A DNA stretch of 64,000 bases, taken from Streptomyces sp. 2114.4 (GTDB lineage Bacteria; Actinomycetota; Actinomycetes; Streptomycetales; Streptomycetaceae). This document shows, piece after piece, positions 25,227 through 33,892 of this stretch (positions are counted from its first letter, which is position 1; every line of letters begins with the position of its first letter). A program made the position numbers and the translations under genes. The notes beneath the pieces are model-generated. The model worked only from the letters and a program-made list of their open reading frames with translations. It was not told where the DNA came from and did not search any database. The stretch spans positions 7,812,001 to 7,876,000 of the forward strand of contig NZ_FYEY01000001.1 of assembly GCF_900187385.1 (NCBI RefSeq), written 5' to 3'.

Positions 25227-25979
25227 ATGCCCATCTCTCCCAATCAGGGTTCGACCGGAGGCGGGACCATCGTCACCATCACCGGTACCAACCTCGGCGG
25301 CGCCACCGCCGTGCACTTCGGCTCCAAGACAGCCACCATCACCGCCAACACCGCGACCTCGGTCACCGTCATCAGCCCGTCGGGCAGCGGTACGGTTCCC
25401 GTGACCGTGACCACCCCCGGCGGCACCAGCAACCCGCTGTCGTTCTTCTACGTCGGCGCGCCGTTCAAGTCCAGCATCTCCCCGGTATCCGGCATCACCG
25501 GCGGCGGGAATACCGTCACCATCAACGGCACCGGCCTGACCACCGCCACCGCGGTGCACTTCGGTGCCGCCACGGCGACCCCGACCGTGGTCAACGACGG
25601 CCAGCTGACCGTCACCGTACCGGCGGGCGCGGCGGCCGGGCCGGTGAGCGTCAGCGTCACCACCGCGGGCGGTACCAACAACGGCCTCTCCTACACCTAC
25701 GTCGACGCCCCGACCATCGCCACCCTGAACCCCAACTCCGGCCCGGCCAGCGGCGGAACCGTGGTGACCATCACCGGCACCAACCTCAGCAGCACCCAGT
25801 CGGTCGTCTTCGGCGCCACGCCCGCACCGTTCACCGTCCTCAGCGACACCGCTGTTTCCGTCGTCACCCCGCCCACGCCCGACGGATCCCCCGGCCCCGC
25901 CAACGTCACCGTGACCACCACGGGTGGCAGCGCCACCCTCGCCGACGGCTTCACCTACCTGGCCGGCCCCGGTATCTGA
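25227..25979 (+). CDS. Three-repeat IPT/TIG domain protein without signal peptide
   Basis: 250 aa starting MPISPNQGSTGGG at 25227, after GAAGGAG 7 bases upstream. Three tandem IPT/TIG Ig-like domains of about 80 residues each are marked by SPNQGSTGGGTIVTITGTNL, SPVSGITGGGNTVTINGTGL and NPNSGPASGGTVVTITGTNL; each ends in a xxFxYV-type strand. There is no signal peptide, membrane helix or anchor, although its neighbours are exported. Either secretion is non-classical, the protein is cytoplasmic, or an unseen start lies upstream. TIG domains usually bind carbohydrate or protein surfaces. A duplicated, longer paralogue follows at 26146. Confidence 0.8.
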   Translation: MPISPNQGSTGGGTIVTITGTNLGGATAVHFGSKTATITANTATSVTVISPSGSGTVPVTVTTPGGTSNPLSFFYVGAPFKSSISPVSGITGGGNTVTINGTGLTTATAVHFGAATATPTVVNDGQLTVTVPAGAAAGPVSVSVTTAGGTNNGLSYTYVDAPTIATLNPNSGPASGGTVVTITGTNLSSTQSVVFGATPAPFTVLSDTAVSVVTPPTPDGSPGPANVTVTTTGGSATLADGFTYLAGPGI

Positions 25980-26145
25980 CCGGCGCCCCCAGCCGCTGGC
26001 GGCCTGGCCCCCCGGCCGAGCCTCCGCACCACCCGTCCGGACAGGGTGCGTCCTGCCCTGTCCGGCTCTCCCTCAGCTCACCTGACGAGCCTCGGCCCGG
26101 CGCTTCTCCCGAGCGGCCGGCCGGGGCTCACGCTCTCGAAGGACC

Positions 26146-27720
26146 ATGGCCGTGAATCGCTCAGCAGAACCGCCAACCGCTTCCGCCGCGCAGATGCCGG
26201 CCGCAGCCACACCCGCAGCCCTTTCCGTCTCTCCTGCCTCGGGTGCCTCCGCGGGCGGCACCACCGTGACCATCACCGGCACCGGTTTCACCGGTGCCAC
26301 CGCCGTGCGCTTCGGTGCCACACCGACGCCGTCGTTCACCGTCCTCTCCGACACCCAGATCACCGCCACCACCCCGCTCGGCACCGGCACGGTGCAGGTC
26401 ACCGTCACCACCCCCAGCGGCACCAGCAACCAGTTCGTCACCTTCTCCTACGTCGCCACCCCCGCGCCGGTTTTGACGTCGGTGGTTCCTGCTTCGGGTC
26501 CGTCGTCGGGTGGGACGGCGGTGACGTTGACGGGTTCGGGTTTCACGGGTGCGTCGGCGGTGCGGTTCGGTGGGGTGTCGGCGTCGTTCGTGGTGAATTC
26601 CGCTACGCAGATCACGGCGACGGCGCCTGCGGGGTCGGGGACGGTGCAGGTCACCGTGGTCGGGCCGGGTGGTACGAGCAACGGCGTGCCGTTCACCTAC
26701 ACCACGGCCTCCGTACCGGTCCTGACGTCCGTGACCCCGTCCTCGGGCCCCGCCGCAGGGGGCACCACGGTCACTCTCACCGGCACGGGCCTGGCCACCA
26801 CCAGCGCCGTACGGTTCGGTGCCACGGCGGCAACCTCCTTCACCGTCGTCTCCGACACCCACGTGACCGCCGTCGCCCCTGCCGGGACCGGCACGGTGCA
26901 GGTCACCGTCACCACCCCCGGCGGCACCAGCAACGGCGTCTCCTACACCTACTCCGTGACGCCCGCCCTGAGCGGCGTCAGCCCCAACCAGGGGCCCACG
27001 TCCGGCGGGAACGCCGTCACCCTCACCGGCACCAACCTCACCGGAACGACCGCGGTCACCTTCGGCACCACCCCCGCGACCTCCTTCACGGTCCTGTCCC
27101 CGACCCAGATCTCCGCCGTGGTCCCCGCGTCGACCGCGGGCCCGGTCGATATCACCGTGACCACCCCGGGCGGCAGCAGCACCCTCCCGAGTGCCTACTT
27201 CTACGTCAGCACCCCGGTCCTCACCGGTGTCGCCCCGCCCTCGGGACCGCTCTCGGGTGGGAACTCCGTCACGCTCACCGGTGTCCACCTCGTCGAAGCC
27301 ACCGCGGTGCGCTTCGGGGCGACCGCGGCAACGGGATTCACGGTGGTCTCGGACACCCAGATCACCGCCGTGGTTCCGGCCGGCGCCGCCGGTCCGGTCG
27401 ACGTCACCGTGACCACCGCCGGGGGAACGAGCAATGGGGTCTCCTACACCTACCTGGCGGCACCGGTCGTCACGACCGTGGTCCCGAACCAGGGGCCCAC
27501 CGCCGGGGGCACCACCCTCACCCTCACCGGCACCGGCTTCGCCCAGGCAACCCAGGTGCGCCTCGGCACCGACCCCGCTGGGTTCACCATCGTCTCCGAT
27601 CACCACATCGTCGTCGACGCCCTGCCCGGAGCCGCCGGTTCGGTCGCCGTCACCGTCACCAGCCCCGGAGGCACCAGCGCACCGCAGACCTATACGCGGG
27701 TCGCCTCACCCGGGATCTGA
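26146..27720 (+). CDS. Six-repeat IPT/TIG domain protein
   Basis: 524 aa with six tandem IPT/TIG domains of about 82 residues. Each opens with a [VT]xPxxGxxxGGxxVTLTG-type motif, contains TAVRFG and VxSDTQITA, and ends xGVSYTY. The start at 26146 follows GAAGGA. The N-terminal 25 residues are Ala/Pro-rich, not a signal peptide. It is paralogous to the preceding gene. The second domain (bases about 26470-26690) uses wobble G and T heavily, while the others use almost only C, as if it had been copied in from another source. Array length may therefore change by recombination or gene conversion. The role is unknown; surface or extracellular binding is a guess. Confidence 0.8.
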   Translation: MAVNRSAEPPTASAAQMPAAATPAALSVSPASGASAGGTTVTITGTGFTGATAVRFGATPTPSFTVLSDTQITATTPLGTGTVQVTVTTPSGTSNQFVTFSYVATPAPVLTSVVPASGPSSGGTAVTLTGSGFTGASAVRFGGVSASFVVNSATQITATAPAGSGTVQVTVVGPGGTSNGVPFTYTTASVPVLTSVTPSSGPAAGGTTVTLTGTGLATTSAVRFGATAATSFTVVSDTHVTAVAPAGTGTVQVTVTTPGGTSNGVSYTYSVTPALSGVSPNQGPTSGGNAVTLTGTNLTGTTAVTFGTTPATSFTVLSPTQISAVVPASTAGPVDITVTTPGGSSTLPSAYFYVSTPVLTGVAPPSGPLSGGNSVTLTGVHLVEATAVRFGATAATGFTVVSDTQITAVVPAGAAGPVDVTVTTAGGTSNGVSYTYLAAPVVTTVVPNQGPTAGGTTLTLTGTGFAQATQVRLGTDPAGFTIVSDHHIVVDALPGAAGSVAVTVTSPGGTSAPQTYTRVASPGI

Positions 27721-27882
27721 GGCGCCGGGCCGGCTTCCGGCACCGAAGCGGCGGGCCGGCTCGGGCGTCGCGGGGCGCGGGGGCCATCCCGGGGGAGAGG
27801 ACAGCGAAAAGAGGAATGCCGCGCCCCATCCCCTCAAGTAAGGTGCCCTAGTCGAGATCATCACTTACTTCGGGAGGGCTTG

Positions 27883-28518
27883 ATGGTTCCGGAAATGGTC
27901 GGGCTCTGGGCGTCCGGCTGGTCCGTGTCACGGCGCACGCCCCGGCCGGTCGAGCATCCGTGGGGCGTCTACATCGAGGTGGGCCGGCCCGATCAGGTGG
28001 GGCGCCATGTACTGCCCCACGCCGATGAGCCCTCGGTACGCCGGGCCGCCGCCGCTGTGACCGTGCCGCACACCTGGCTCAAGGTGCCCATGGAGCCGGC
28101 GGACGCCGGGCACTGGCTGCCGCAGGGCTGGGTGGTGGACAAGGACGAGGCAGGACATCTGATGGCCATGGATCTGCAGGTCACCGACCCGGTGGTGCCC
28201 AAGGGCTACACCGTGGCCGTGGAGACCCACGACGGAGTCGTCCGCGTCCGGGTACGGGATGCCGCGGGCGACACGGCCGCCGGCGGGCAGATGGCCCTCC
28301 TCGGGCGGGCCACGGTCGTCGACCGCGTCACGACCGAGGAGGGACACCGCCGCCGCGGCCTGGGCAACTTCGTGATGCGCACCCTCGCCGACCACGCCGT
28401 GGCCGAGGGCGCGGAACTCGGCATTCTGGGCGCGACCGACGACGGACGCGCGCTCTACGAAACGCTGGGCTGGAAGGTGCACGCCCCACTGGCGGCATGC
28501 ATCTACCGGCCCCAGTAG
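27883..28518 (+). CDS. GNAT-family N-acetyltransferase
   Basis: 211 aa; the ATG at 27883 has GGGAGGG upstream (a TTG directly before it is a less likely start). The C-terminal half carries the acetyl-CoA site LLGRATVVDRVTTEEGHRRRGLGNFVMRTLADHAVAEGAELGILGATDDGRALYETLGW, typical of GNATs (R/Q-x-x-G-x-G/A as RRRGLG). The N-terminal half (HPWGVYIEVGRPDQVGRHVLP) is a less conserved domain. The acceptor is unknown. It is separated from the second GNAT by 197 bases and may be transcribed alone. Confidence 0.83.
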   Translation: MVPEMVGLWASGWSVSRRTPRPVEHPWGVYIEVGRPDQVGRHVLPHADEPSVRRAAAAVTVPHTWLKVPMEPADAGHWLPQGWVVDKDEAGHLMAMDLQVTDPVVPKGYTVAVETHDGVVRVRVRDAAGDTAAGGQMALLGRATVVDRVTTEEGHRRRGLGNFVMRTLADHAVAEGAELGILGATDDGRALYETLGWKVHAPLAACIYRPQ

Positions 28519-28715
28519 GGGGTCAAGACACACTCCCGCGGCCTTCGCGCGCCTACGGACCGCCACGCGCCAAGGCGACAGGGATGCAGAGGAAGGCGGC
28601 GCACGCCGCTGTGGGACGATTCCCGACGCAGCGCACGGGCGACGACGGCACACAGCGATTCGCCCGGAAACGCGAGCACACAACAGCCTGACGCGGAAGT
28701 GAGACGGGGAAGCGG

Positions 28716-29282
28716 ATGTTCGCGATATCGCTGGGTGACGACGGAGCGGAGCTGCGGCCACTGGAGCCGTGGCATGCCGGGGAGTACCTCGCCCATATGG
28801 ACCGGGGCCGCGAATACATCGGCCGCTCCATCGGACTGCCGGACCGCGCCACCGACCTCGCGTCCGCCACGGCGCTCCTGCAGCTCTATGCGGACAAGGC
28901 TGCTGCCGACAGTGGCCGGCTCTACGGCATCTGGCTGGACCGTGTGCTCGTCGGAGGCGTCCTCTTCAGGACGTTCGACACCGAGTCCGGCAACTGCGAG
29001 GTCGGCTGCTGGCTGGAGGAGGCGGCCGTCGGGCGCGGGCTGATCACGCGCGCGATCCGGGTGCTCATCGACTGGGCGGTCGGGGAGCGCGGGATGCACC
29101 GTGTGGAGTGGATCGCTTCCTCCTCCAACACCGCGAGCATCAAGGTCGCCAAGCGGCTCGGCATGGTGCGGGAGGGAGTGCTCCGGGAGAGCAACCCGTA
29201 CCGCGGCGTACGGCACGACATGGAGATCTGGTCGGTCCTGGCCCGGGACTGGCGCACAGAGCGGGCGGCCGGCGGCCGGTGA
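28716..29282 (+). CDS. RimJ/RimL-type GNAT acetyltransferase
   Basis: 188 aa starting MFAISLGDDGAELRPLEPWHAGEYLAHMDRG, the usual opening of RimJ/RimL/SpeG-like acetyltransferases. GGGGAAG lies upstream. Conserved core: YGIWLDRVLVGGVLFRTFD, EVGCWLEEAAVGRGLITRAIRVLIDWAVGERGMHRVEWIASSSNTASIKVAKRLGMVREGVLRES. This family acetylates protein N-termini, polyamines or small toxic amines. A very strong hairpin follows it. Confidence 0.87.
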   Translation: MFAISLGDDGAELRPLEPWHAGEYLAHMDRGREYIGRSIGLPDRATDLASATALLQLYADKAAADSGRLYGIWLDRVLVGGVLFRTFDTESGNCEVGCWLEEAAVGRGLITRAIRVLIDWAVGERGMHRVEWIASSSNTASIKVAKRLGMVREGVLRESNPYRGVRHDMEIWSVLARDWRTERAAGGR

Positions 29283-29343
29283 CCTCGGTCGGCCGGAGTG
29301 CCGGTGCCGGAGTGCCGGGACCGGGGTCGCCGACCGGCATTGA

Positions 29344-29385
29344 CGTACGGGTTGCCGACCGGAGTCACGGTCGGCAACCCGTACG
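29344..29385. terminator. Strong bidirectional hairpin
   Basis: A perfect 17-bp inverted repeat (29344-29360 with 29369-29385, loop GGAGTCAC) lies between the convergent GNAT (ends 29282) and cysteine desulfurase (ends 29396). It probably terminates both. Confidence 0.85.
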
Positions 29386-29395
29386 GACAGCGGGG

Positions 29396-31006
29396 TCAGG
29401 TGGTCTGCTGCAACCGGTGCAGCGATGCCACCAGCTTGTCCACCTCCTCGGATGTGTTGTAGAGCGCGAGTGAGGCGCGTGCCGCGCTCTCCAGGCCGTA
29501 GTGGGCCAGGGCCGGTTGGGCGCAGTGGTGGCCGGCGCGGATGGCGATGCCGTCGCGGTCCAGCCACTCGGCGATCGTGGACGGGTCGTGGCCGGCGAGG
29601 GTGAAGGTCAGGACCGCGATTCTGTCGGGCGCGGAGCCCAGCAGCTCGAGGCCGGGAACCGTGGCCAGGGCCTGCTGTGCGTACGCCATCAGCGAGTTCT
29701 CGTAGGCGGCGATGGCGTCCCGGTCGAAGGAGGTCAGCCAGTTCAGCGCGGACAGCAGACCGACCACGCCGGAGATGTGCCCGGTTCCGGCCTCCAGGAG
29801 GTGCGGGACGGGGGCGTAGGTGGTGCGGTGGAAGCTGACCGATTCGATCATGTTGCCGCCGCCCTGCCACGGCGCCATGTTCCGCAGGATCTCCGGCTTC
29901 GCGTACAGGGCGCCGATGCCTGTCGGGGCGAACAGCTTGTGGCCGGAGAACACGTAGAAGTCGGCGTCCAGGTCCTGCACATCGACAGGGAAGTGGGCCA
30001 CCGCCTGCGCCCCGTCCACCAGTACCTTGGCGCCGTAGCGGTGGGCGAGTGCGGTCATCTCGCGCACCGGTGGGACGGTGCCGAGCACATTCGACGCCTG
30101 ACTGACCGCGACGAGCCGGGTGCGCATGGAGAGCAGGTCGGCGTACGCGTGGAAATCGATCTGGCCGTCCGGCCGCAGGGGCACGGGCACCACCCGGGCA
30201 CGGGTCTCCTTGGCGACCAACTGCCAGGGAACGATATTCGAGTGGTGCTCCAGTACGGGCACCAGAATGTCGTCCCCGGGTCCGAGGTTGGCCCGTCCCC
30301 AGCTCTGGGCGACGAGGTTGATCGCCTCGGTGGTGCCGCGGACGAAGACGATGTCGTCCGGTGACGGTGCGCCCAGGAACCGGGCGACCGCCGCCCGGCC
30401 CGCTTCGTAGGCCTCGGTGGCTTCCCGGGCCATGGTGTGCGCACCACGGTGGATGTTGGAGTTGGCGGATCCGTAGAAGCCGGTCAGTGTCTCGATCACC
30501 TGGCGTGGCTTCTGTGTGGTGGCCCCGTTGTCCAGCCAGACCAGGGGGTGCCCGTTCACGGTCCGGTGCAGGACCGGGAAGTCCCGGCGCGCCATCTCGG
30601 GTGAGAAGGCGGCGTGTTGGCCGGGGAGGCCGGTGGGTTGTACGGGCTGGGTGGCGGCGGCTTGCAAGGGCTGGGTAGTGGTGGGGTGTACGGGGTGGTC
30701 GGTGACCTGGGTGTGGGCGGCCGGCTCAGCGCTGAGTGGAGCAGCGGCGACCGGATCGGTAGTGGTCTGAGCAGCGGTGACCGGATCGGCGGTGGCCTGC
30801 GCAGCGGTGACCGGGTCCGCGGGCGCGGTCGTGGCCGCGGTCGGGGCCGTGCTCATGGCCGACGCTCCTGCCAGCGCCGTGACCAGTGCCGTAGTCAGTG
30901 CCGTGGCCGGATCGGCCGGATCGGCGGATGTGCGGTCGCCGGCCGGCGGGTTCGCGGGGGGAGCCGTGTGCGGCCAACGGCTCCCGGTAACGTCAGGAAT
31001 AGTCAT
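29396..31006 (-). CDS. SufS-type cysteine desulfurase with long disordered N-terminus (probable encapsulin cargo)
   Basis: 536-aa PLP enzyme that would convert cysteine to alanine and enzyme-bound persulfide. Residues about 137-530 are a full SufS/CsdA domain: DNGATTQKPRQVIE, NIHRGAHTMA, EHHSNIVPWQ, VDGAQAVAHFPVDV, PLP lysine K357 in SGHKLFAPTGIG and catalytic C495 in RAGHHCAQP. Residues 1-135 are a low-complexity Ala/Thr/Pro extension with repeats such as DPVTAAQ, the kind of tail that targets cargo into family 2 encapsulins. The ATG at 31006 lies inside the last codons of the shell gene (14-base overlap), so translation should be coupled. Confidence 0.9.
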   Translation of the reverse strand: MTIPDVTGSRWPHTAPPANPPAGDRTSADPADPATALTTALVTALAGASAMSTAPTAATTAPADPVTAAQATADPVTAAQTTTDPVAAAPLSAEPAAHTQVTDHPVHPTTTQPLQAAATQPVQPTGLPGQHAAFSPEMARRDFPVLHRTVNGHPLVWLDNGATTQKPRQVIETLTGFYGSANSNIHRGAHTMAREATEAYEAGRAAVARFLGAPSPDDIVFVRGTTEAINLVAQSWGRANLGPGDDILVPVLEHHSNIVPWQLVAKETRARVVPVPLRPDGQIDFHAYADLLSMRTRLVAVSQASNVLGTVPPVREMTALAHRYGAKVLVDGAQAVAHFPVDVQDLDADFYVFSGHKLFAPTGIGALYAKPEILRNMAPWQGGGNMIESVSFHRTTYAPVPHLLEAGTGHISGVVGLLSALNWLTSFDRDAIAAYENSLMAYAQQALATVPGLELLGSAPDRIAVLTFTLAGHDPSTIAEWLDRDGIAIRAGHHCAQPALAHYGLESAARASLALYNTSEEVDKLVASLHRLQQTT

Positions 31007-32375
31007 GGTAGTTGGAGACCTCGACGTTCTGGAGCACGGCGAGTGCGTCCTCGACCAGCACCGCGGTGTTGAAGTACGCCGTCATCAGGTATGACGTGAC
31101 GCCCTTCTGGTCGACGCCCATGTTCCGCATCGACAGGCCGGGCTCCACCTCGTCCTCGACCTTCGCGGGACGCAGGCCCACCACGCCCTGCTCCGCCTCG
31201 CCGGTGCGCATCAGCAGGATCTCGGTGGTGCCGATGCCGGCATTGCCGGAGAACCGCACCTTGTCGGAGGGGAGCAGCGGGACCCCGCGCCAGCTCAGCA
31301 GCGGACTGCCGAAGCGGTTGTCGATGACCGGGGGCACACCCCGGCGCGTACATTCCCTGCCGAATGCGGCGATGGCCCTGGGGTGGGCGAGGAAGTAGCC
31401 GGGCTGCTTCCAGACCCTGGTCAGCAGTTCGTCCAGGTCGTCGGGGGTCGGGGAGCCGGTGCGCGCCTGCACCCGCTGTCCGGGGGCCACATTGTTGAAG
31501 AGGCCGAATTCCGGGTGGTTGAGCAGCGAGGCCTCCTGCCGCTCACGCAGGGCGTGCACGGTGAGGTTGGCCTGGGCGCGCGTCTGGTCGATGGGCCCGT
31601 TGTAGAGGTCGGAGACCCGGGTGTGGACGCGCAGCACGGTCTGGGCGAGGGTCATGTGGTACTCGCGGGGTGTGTCTTCGTAGTCGACGAATGTCATGGG
31701 GAGTTCCGGTTCGCCGACATGTCCGGCGCTGAGATCGACCGGTACCTCGGCGCCGGGCAGGACGCCGTCCGCCGAGAGGTAGGCATCCATCGCTCCCCTT
31801 ACTGCCGTGTCGCGTTCGCACAGCCCGGAGAGCGCGCTGCGTTCGACGCACAGGGCCACGCCGGGGGTGAGCGCTCGGACGCGGTACGGCAGGGGTTCGG
31901 AGCGGGTCCAGGCGTCGAGATCGAAGAACTGGCCGTCACCGATCACTTCGAGTACGGCGTCCTCGCCGTAGCGGCCGCTGACCCGCTTCTCGGCACGCCC
32001 CTGGGCGATCACCCACAGCTTGTCGTGCGCGTCACCGTCCTGGCCCAGCATTTCTCCGGCCTCGAAGGTGACTTCCGTGAAGGAGTCCGCCAGTTCGGAG
32101 AGCAGTGCGTCGTCGGCGTCCCGCAGATACGGAAGTTCCCGGAGGTCGCCCGGGATGATGCGGGGCGAGCCACCGTCGTTGTGGGTGCTGATGCGGTCGT
32201 CGCCGAGAACGTAGGTGCGGCGGCGGTTGACACGGAAGACACCCGATTCGACATCCACCCACGGCAGGGCGCGGAGCAGATAACGCGGGGTGATACCGCG
32301 CATCTGCGGGCTGGTCTTGGTGGTGGTCGCCAGTTGCCGTGCCGCATCCGGGGTGAGACTCGTCTGGTCGTTCAT
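30993..32375 (-). CDS. Family 2 encapsulin shell protein with inserted cyclic-nucleotide-binding-like domain
   Basis: 460-aa HK97-fold shell protein. ATG 32375 has GGAGG 7 bases upstream. The N-terminal arm (TSPQMRGITPRYLLRALPWVDVESGVFRVNRR) and the C-terminal part (TFVDYEDTPREYHMTLAQTVLRVHTRVSDLYN...RFSGNAGIGTTEILLMRTG...GVDQKGVTSYLMTAYFNTAVL) match family 2 encapsulins (SrpI-like). Between them, residues about 85-205 form a CRP-like beta-roll (FEAGEMLGQDGDAHDKLWVIAQGRAEKR...VIGDGQFFDLDAW), the mark of subfamily 2B. The shell should self-assemble and enclose the desulfurase encoded by the overlapping next gene. Whether the domain binds a nucleotide is unknown. Confidence 0.9.
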   Translation of the reverse strand: MNDQTSLTPDAARQLATTTKTSPQMRGITPRYLLRALPWVDVESGVFRVNRRRTYVLGDDRISTHNDGGSPRIIPGDLRELPYLRDADDALLSELADSFTEVTFEAGEMLGQDGDAHDKLWVIAQGRAEKRVSGRYGEDAVLEVIGDGQFFDLDAWTRSEPLPYRVRALTPGVALCVERSALSGLCERDTAVRGAMDAYLSADGVLPGAEVPVDLSAGHVGEPELPMTFVDYEDTPREYHMTLAQTVLRVHTRVSDLYNGPIDQTRAQANLTVHALRERQEASLLNHPEFGLFNNVAPGQRVQARTGSPTPDDLDELLTRVWKQPGYFLAHPRAIAAFGRECTRRGVPPVIDNRFGSPLLSWRGVPLLPSDKVRFSGNAGIGTTEILLMRTGEAEQGVVGLRPAKVEDEVEPGLSMRNMGVDQKGVTSYLMTAYFNTAVLVEDALAVLQNVEVSNYHDYS

Positions 32376-32791
32376 CACAGGACCTCCTCGACGACGGGCG
32401 TGTCAGGTGGCCGGCACCCGGCCGAGCGACACGCGGGAAATCTGATCGTGTGGTCGAGGCCCGTCACCCGCAACCAACCGTTTGCCGGCGTTAGGCCGGA
32501 AATATGCGTTGTACGAACTTCGCAATTCCGGATATATGTGCGGCTGCCGGGGTGTGAGGTGCCGCTATGGTGCGCACCCATTCCGGGATCTTCGGAGTCG
32601 GGGCCTCCCGATCGCTTTTTCCTGCTACTCGCCGTGCCGGATATGCGACGTGAATTGCTCTCATAACAGTCCTTGGTGAATCTTCAAGGAAGGCTTATGC
32701 GGGGGGAGTTGACCCCATTCGACGCCGAACCAAACCATTCTGGGGCTCTTTCTTTCCGCGGCTTCTTGCCTCAGGGTTCGGACCCGGATCC

Positions 32792-32825
32792 GGGTATGCG
32801 CCGAGCCCGGGTATGCGCCGAGCCC
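32792..32825. repeat. Two tandem copies of a 17-bp unit
   Basis: GGGTATGCGCCGAGCCC is repeated at 32792-32808 and 32809-32825 in non-coding DNA between the encapsulin gene's leader and the I36-inhibitor terminator. Confidence 0.8.
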
Positions 32826-32843
32826 GTGCCCCCCCAACAGATG

Positions 32844-32895
32844 ACAGGAGCCGCCTTCCCCGGGGGTGGTGACCCACGGGAAAGGCGGCTCCTGT
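32844..32895 (-). terminator. Hairpin terminator of the I36-inhibitor gene
   Basis: ACAGGAGCCGCCTT (from 32844) pairs over 14 bp with its complement ending at 32895. It lies 17 bases beyond the stop codon of the minus-strand gene at 32912. Confidence 0.75.
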
Positions 32896-32911
32896 GCCGT
32901 GCCGGTTCCTC

Positions 32912-33292
32912 CTACTGGGGCTTGAAGGAACGGATCTGGTAGTTGCCCTGCAGATTGCCGCCCGCGCCGGAGGGCGTGGACCCGACGCGCGCGTGGTAGT
33001 TGGTCTGCGTGTAGTACTGCACGCGGTGCCGGGTGTTGTTCCATACGGAGCGGACGTTCTGTCCCCGCTGGATGAAAGAGCAGTCGTCGGCGGTGTTCGC
33101 CTTGCTGGACTGCGACCACTGGCAACGGGTTCCCCCGCCGTTCCAGTCGCTGTAGATGCAGAAGTACCCGGAGGTGCAGGGGAAGGCCGCCGGGCGGGCG
33201 GAGGCCGTGGGAGTCGCGGTCGCGGTGGGTACGGTCCCCAGGGCGGCGGTCAGGGCGGCCGCGGCGACGACGAACGAGCGAAGACGGCGCAT
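32912..33292 (-). CDS. Secreted peptidase-inhibitor I36-like protein
   Basis: 126-aa exported protein. Start MRRLRSFVVAAAALTAALG at 33292, AAGGAG 9 bases upstream, with signal peptidase-like site ATA-TPTASA. The longer frame to 33457 is not supported. The mature domain has four cysteines and the I36/gamma-crystallin-like pattern CTSGYFCIYSDWNGGGTRCQW...ADDCSFIQRGQNVRSVWNNTRHRVQYYT. Members of I36 include the Streptomyces metalloproteinase inhibitor SMPI; many relatives have no measured activity. It is a single gene with its own terminator. Confidence 0.8.
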   Translation of the reverse strand: MRRLRSFVVAAAALTAALGTVPTATATPTASARPAAFPCTSGYFCIYSDWNGGGTRCQWSQSSKANTADDCSFIQRGQNVRSVWNNTRHRVQYYTQTNYHARVGSTPSGAGGNLQGNYQIRSFKPQ

Positions 33293-33892
33293 GGGAAGAA
33301 CTCCTTTTCCTCGATGGTGGCCGGCGAGGGGCAGGGCCGCTGCGGGCCGGCCGGGACGTCGCATACGAGCAGGAAAGCCAGGCCACGCCGGGCCGCAGGG
33401 GCGACGGGCGGCCGGCCGCGAAGCATCACCAGTATGGTTCGCAGTCGCGATGCCCAATCAGGGCATTTCTGGCCTCCCCAGGGCCTGTCGGGGCGCGACG
33501 GCGCAGGCACCGGGCGTACGCCGCACGCACCTCCACGCACGCGAGGAGCGCACTCGCACTCGGTTCACGGTCGGCAAGTCCCGCCCGGTAGCTGCCGGAC
33601 GGAGTCAGCGCCAACTTGCTTAAGCGCTTCCCCGTTGGTCCGGAACGCAAGGTTCCTGGGTACCTGACGGGTTTGGTGCGCTGTGGGGAAATGCGCCCGG
33701 GTATGACCCCGCCGCCCGGACTGCCTCAGGCCTGTGGGGCCTTTGATTGCAAGGGACATCCGTCCAAAGGGGTGCCGCTCCCGATGACTGCTCCGTATTG
33801 TCAGCTCGCGCCGGAGCCTTCCCGTCCGGAAGCTCCGTGTGGGATCCCTCCGGGCCCGCGATTCCTGGCAGTGCCTGCACCGAGGAGCAGTG
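33293..33892. other. 600-bp divergent intergenic region
   Basis: It lies between the minus-strand I36 gene and putP. No gene is supported; open frames are shadows. An inverted GGTACC-containing stretch near 33655-33665 is the only noticeable short symmetry. Confidence 0.45.
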
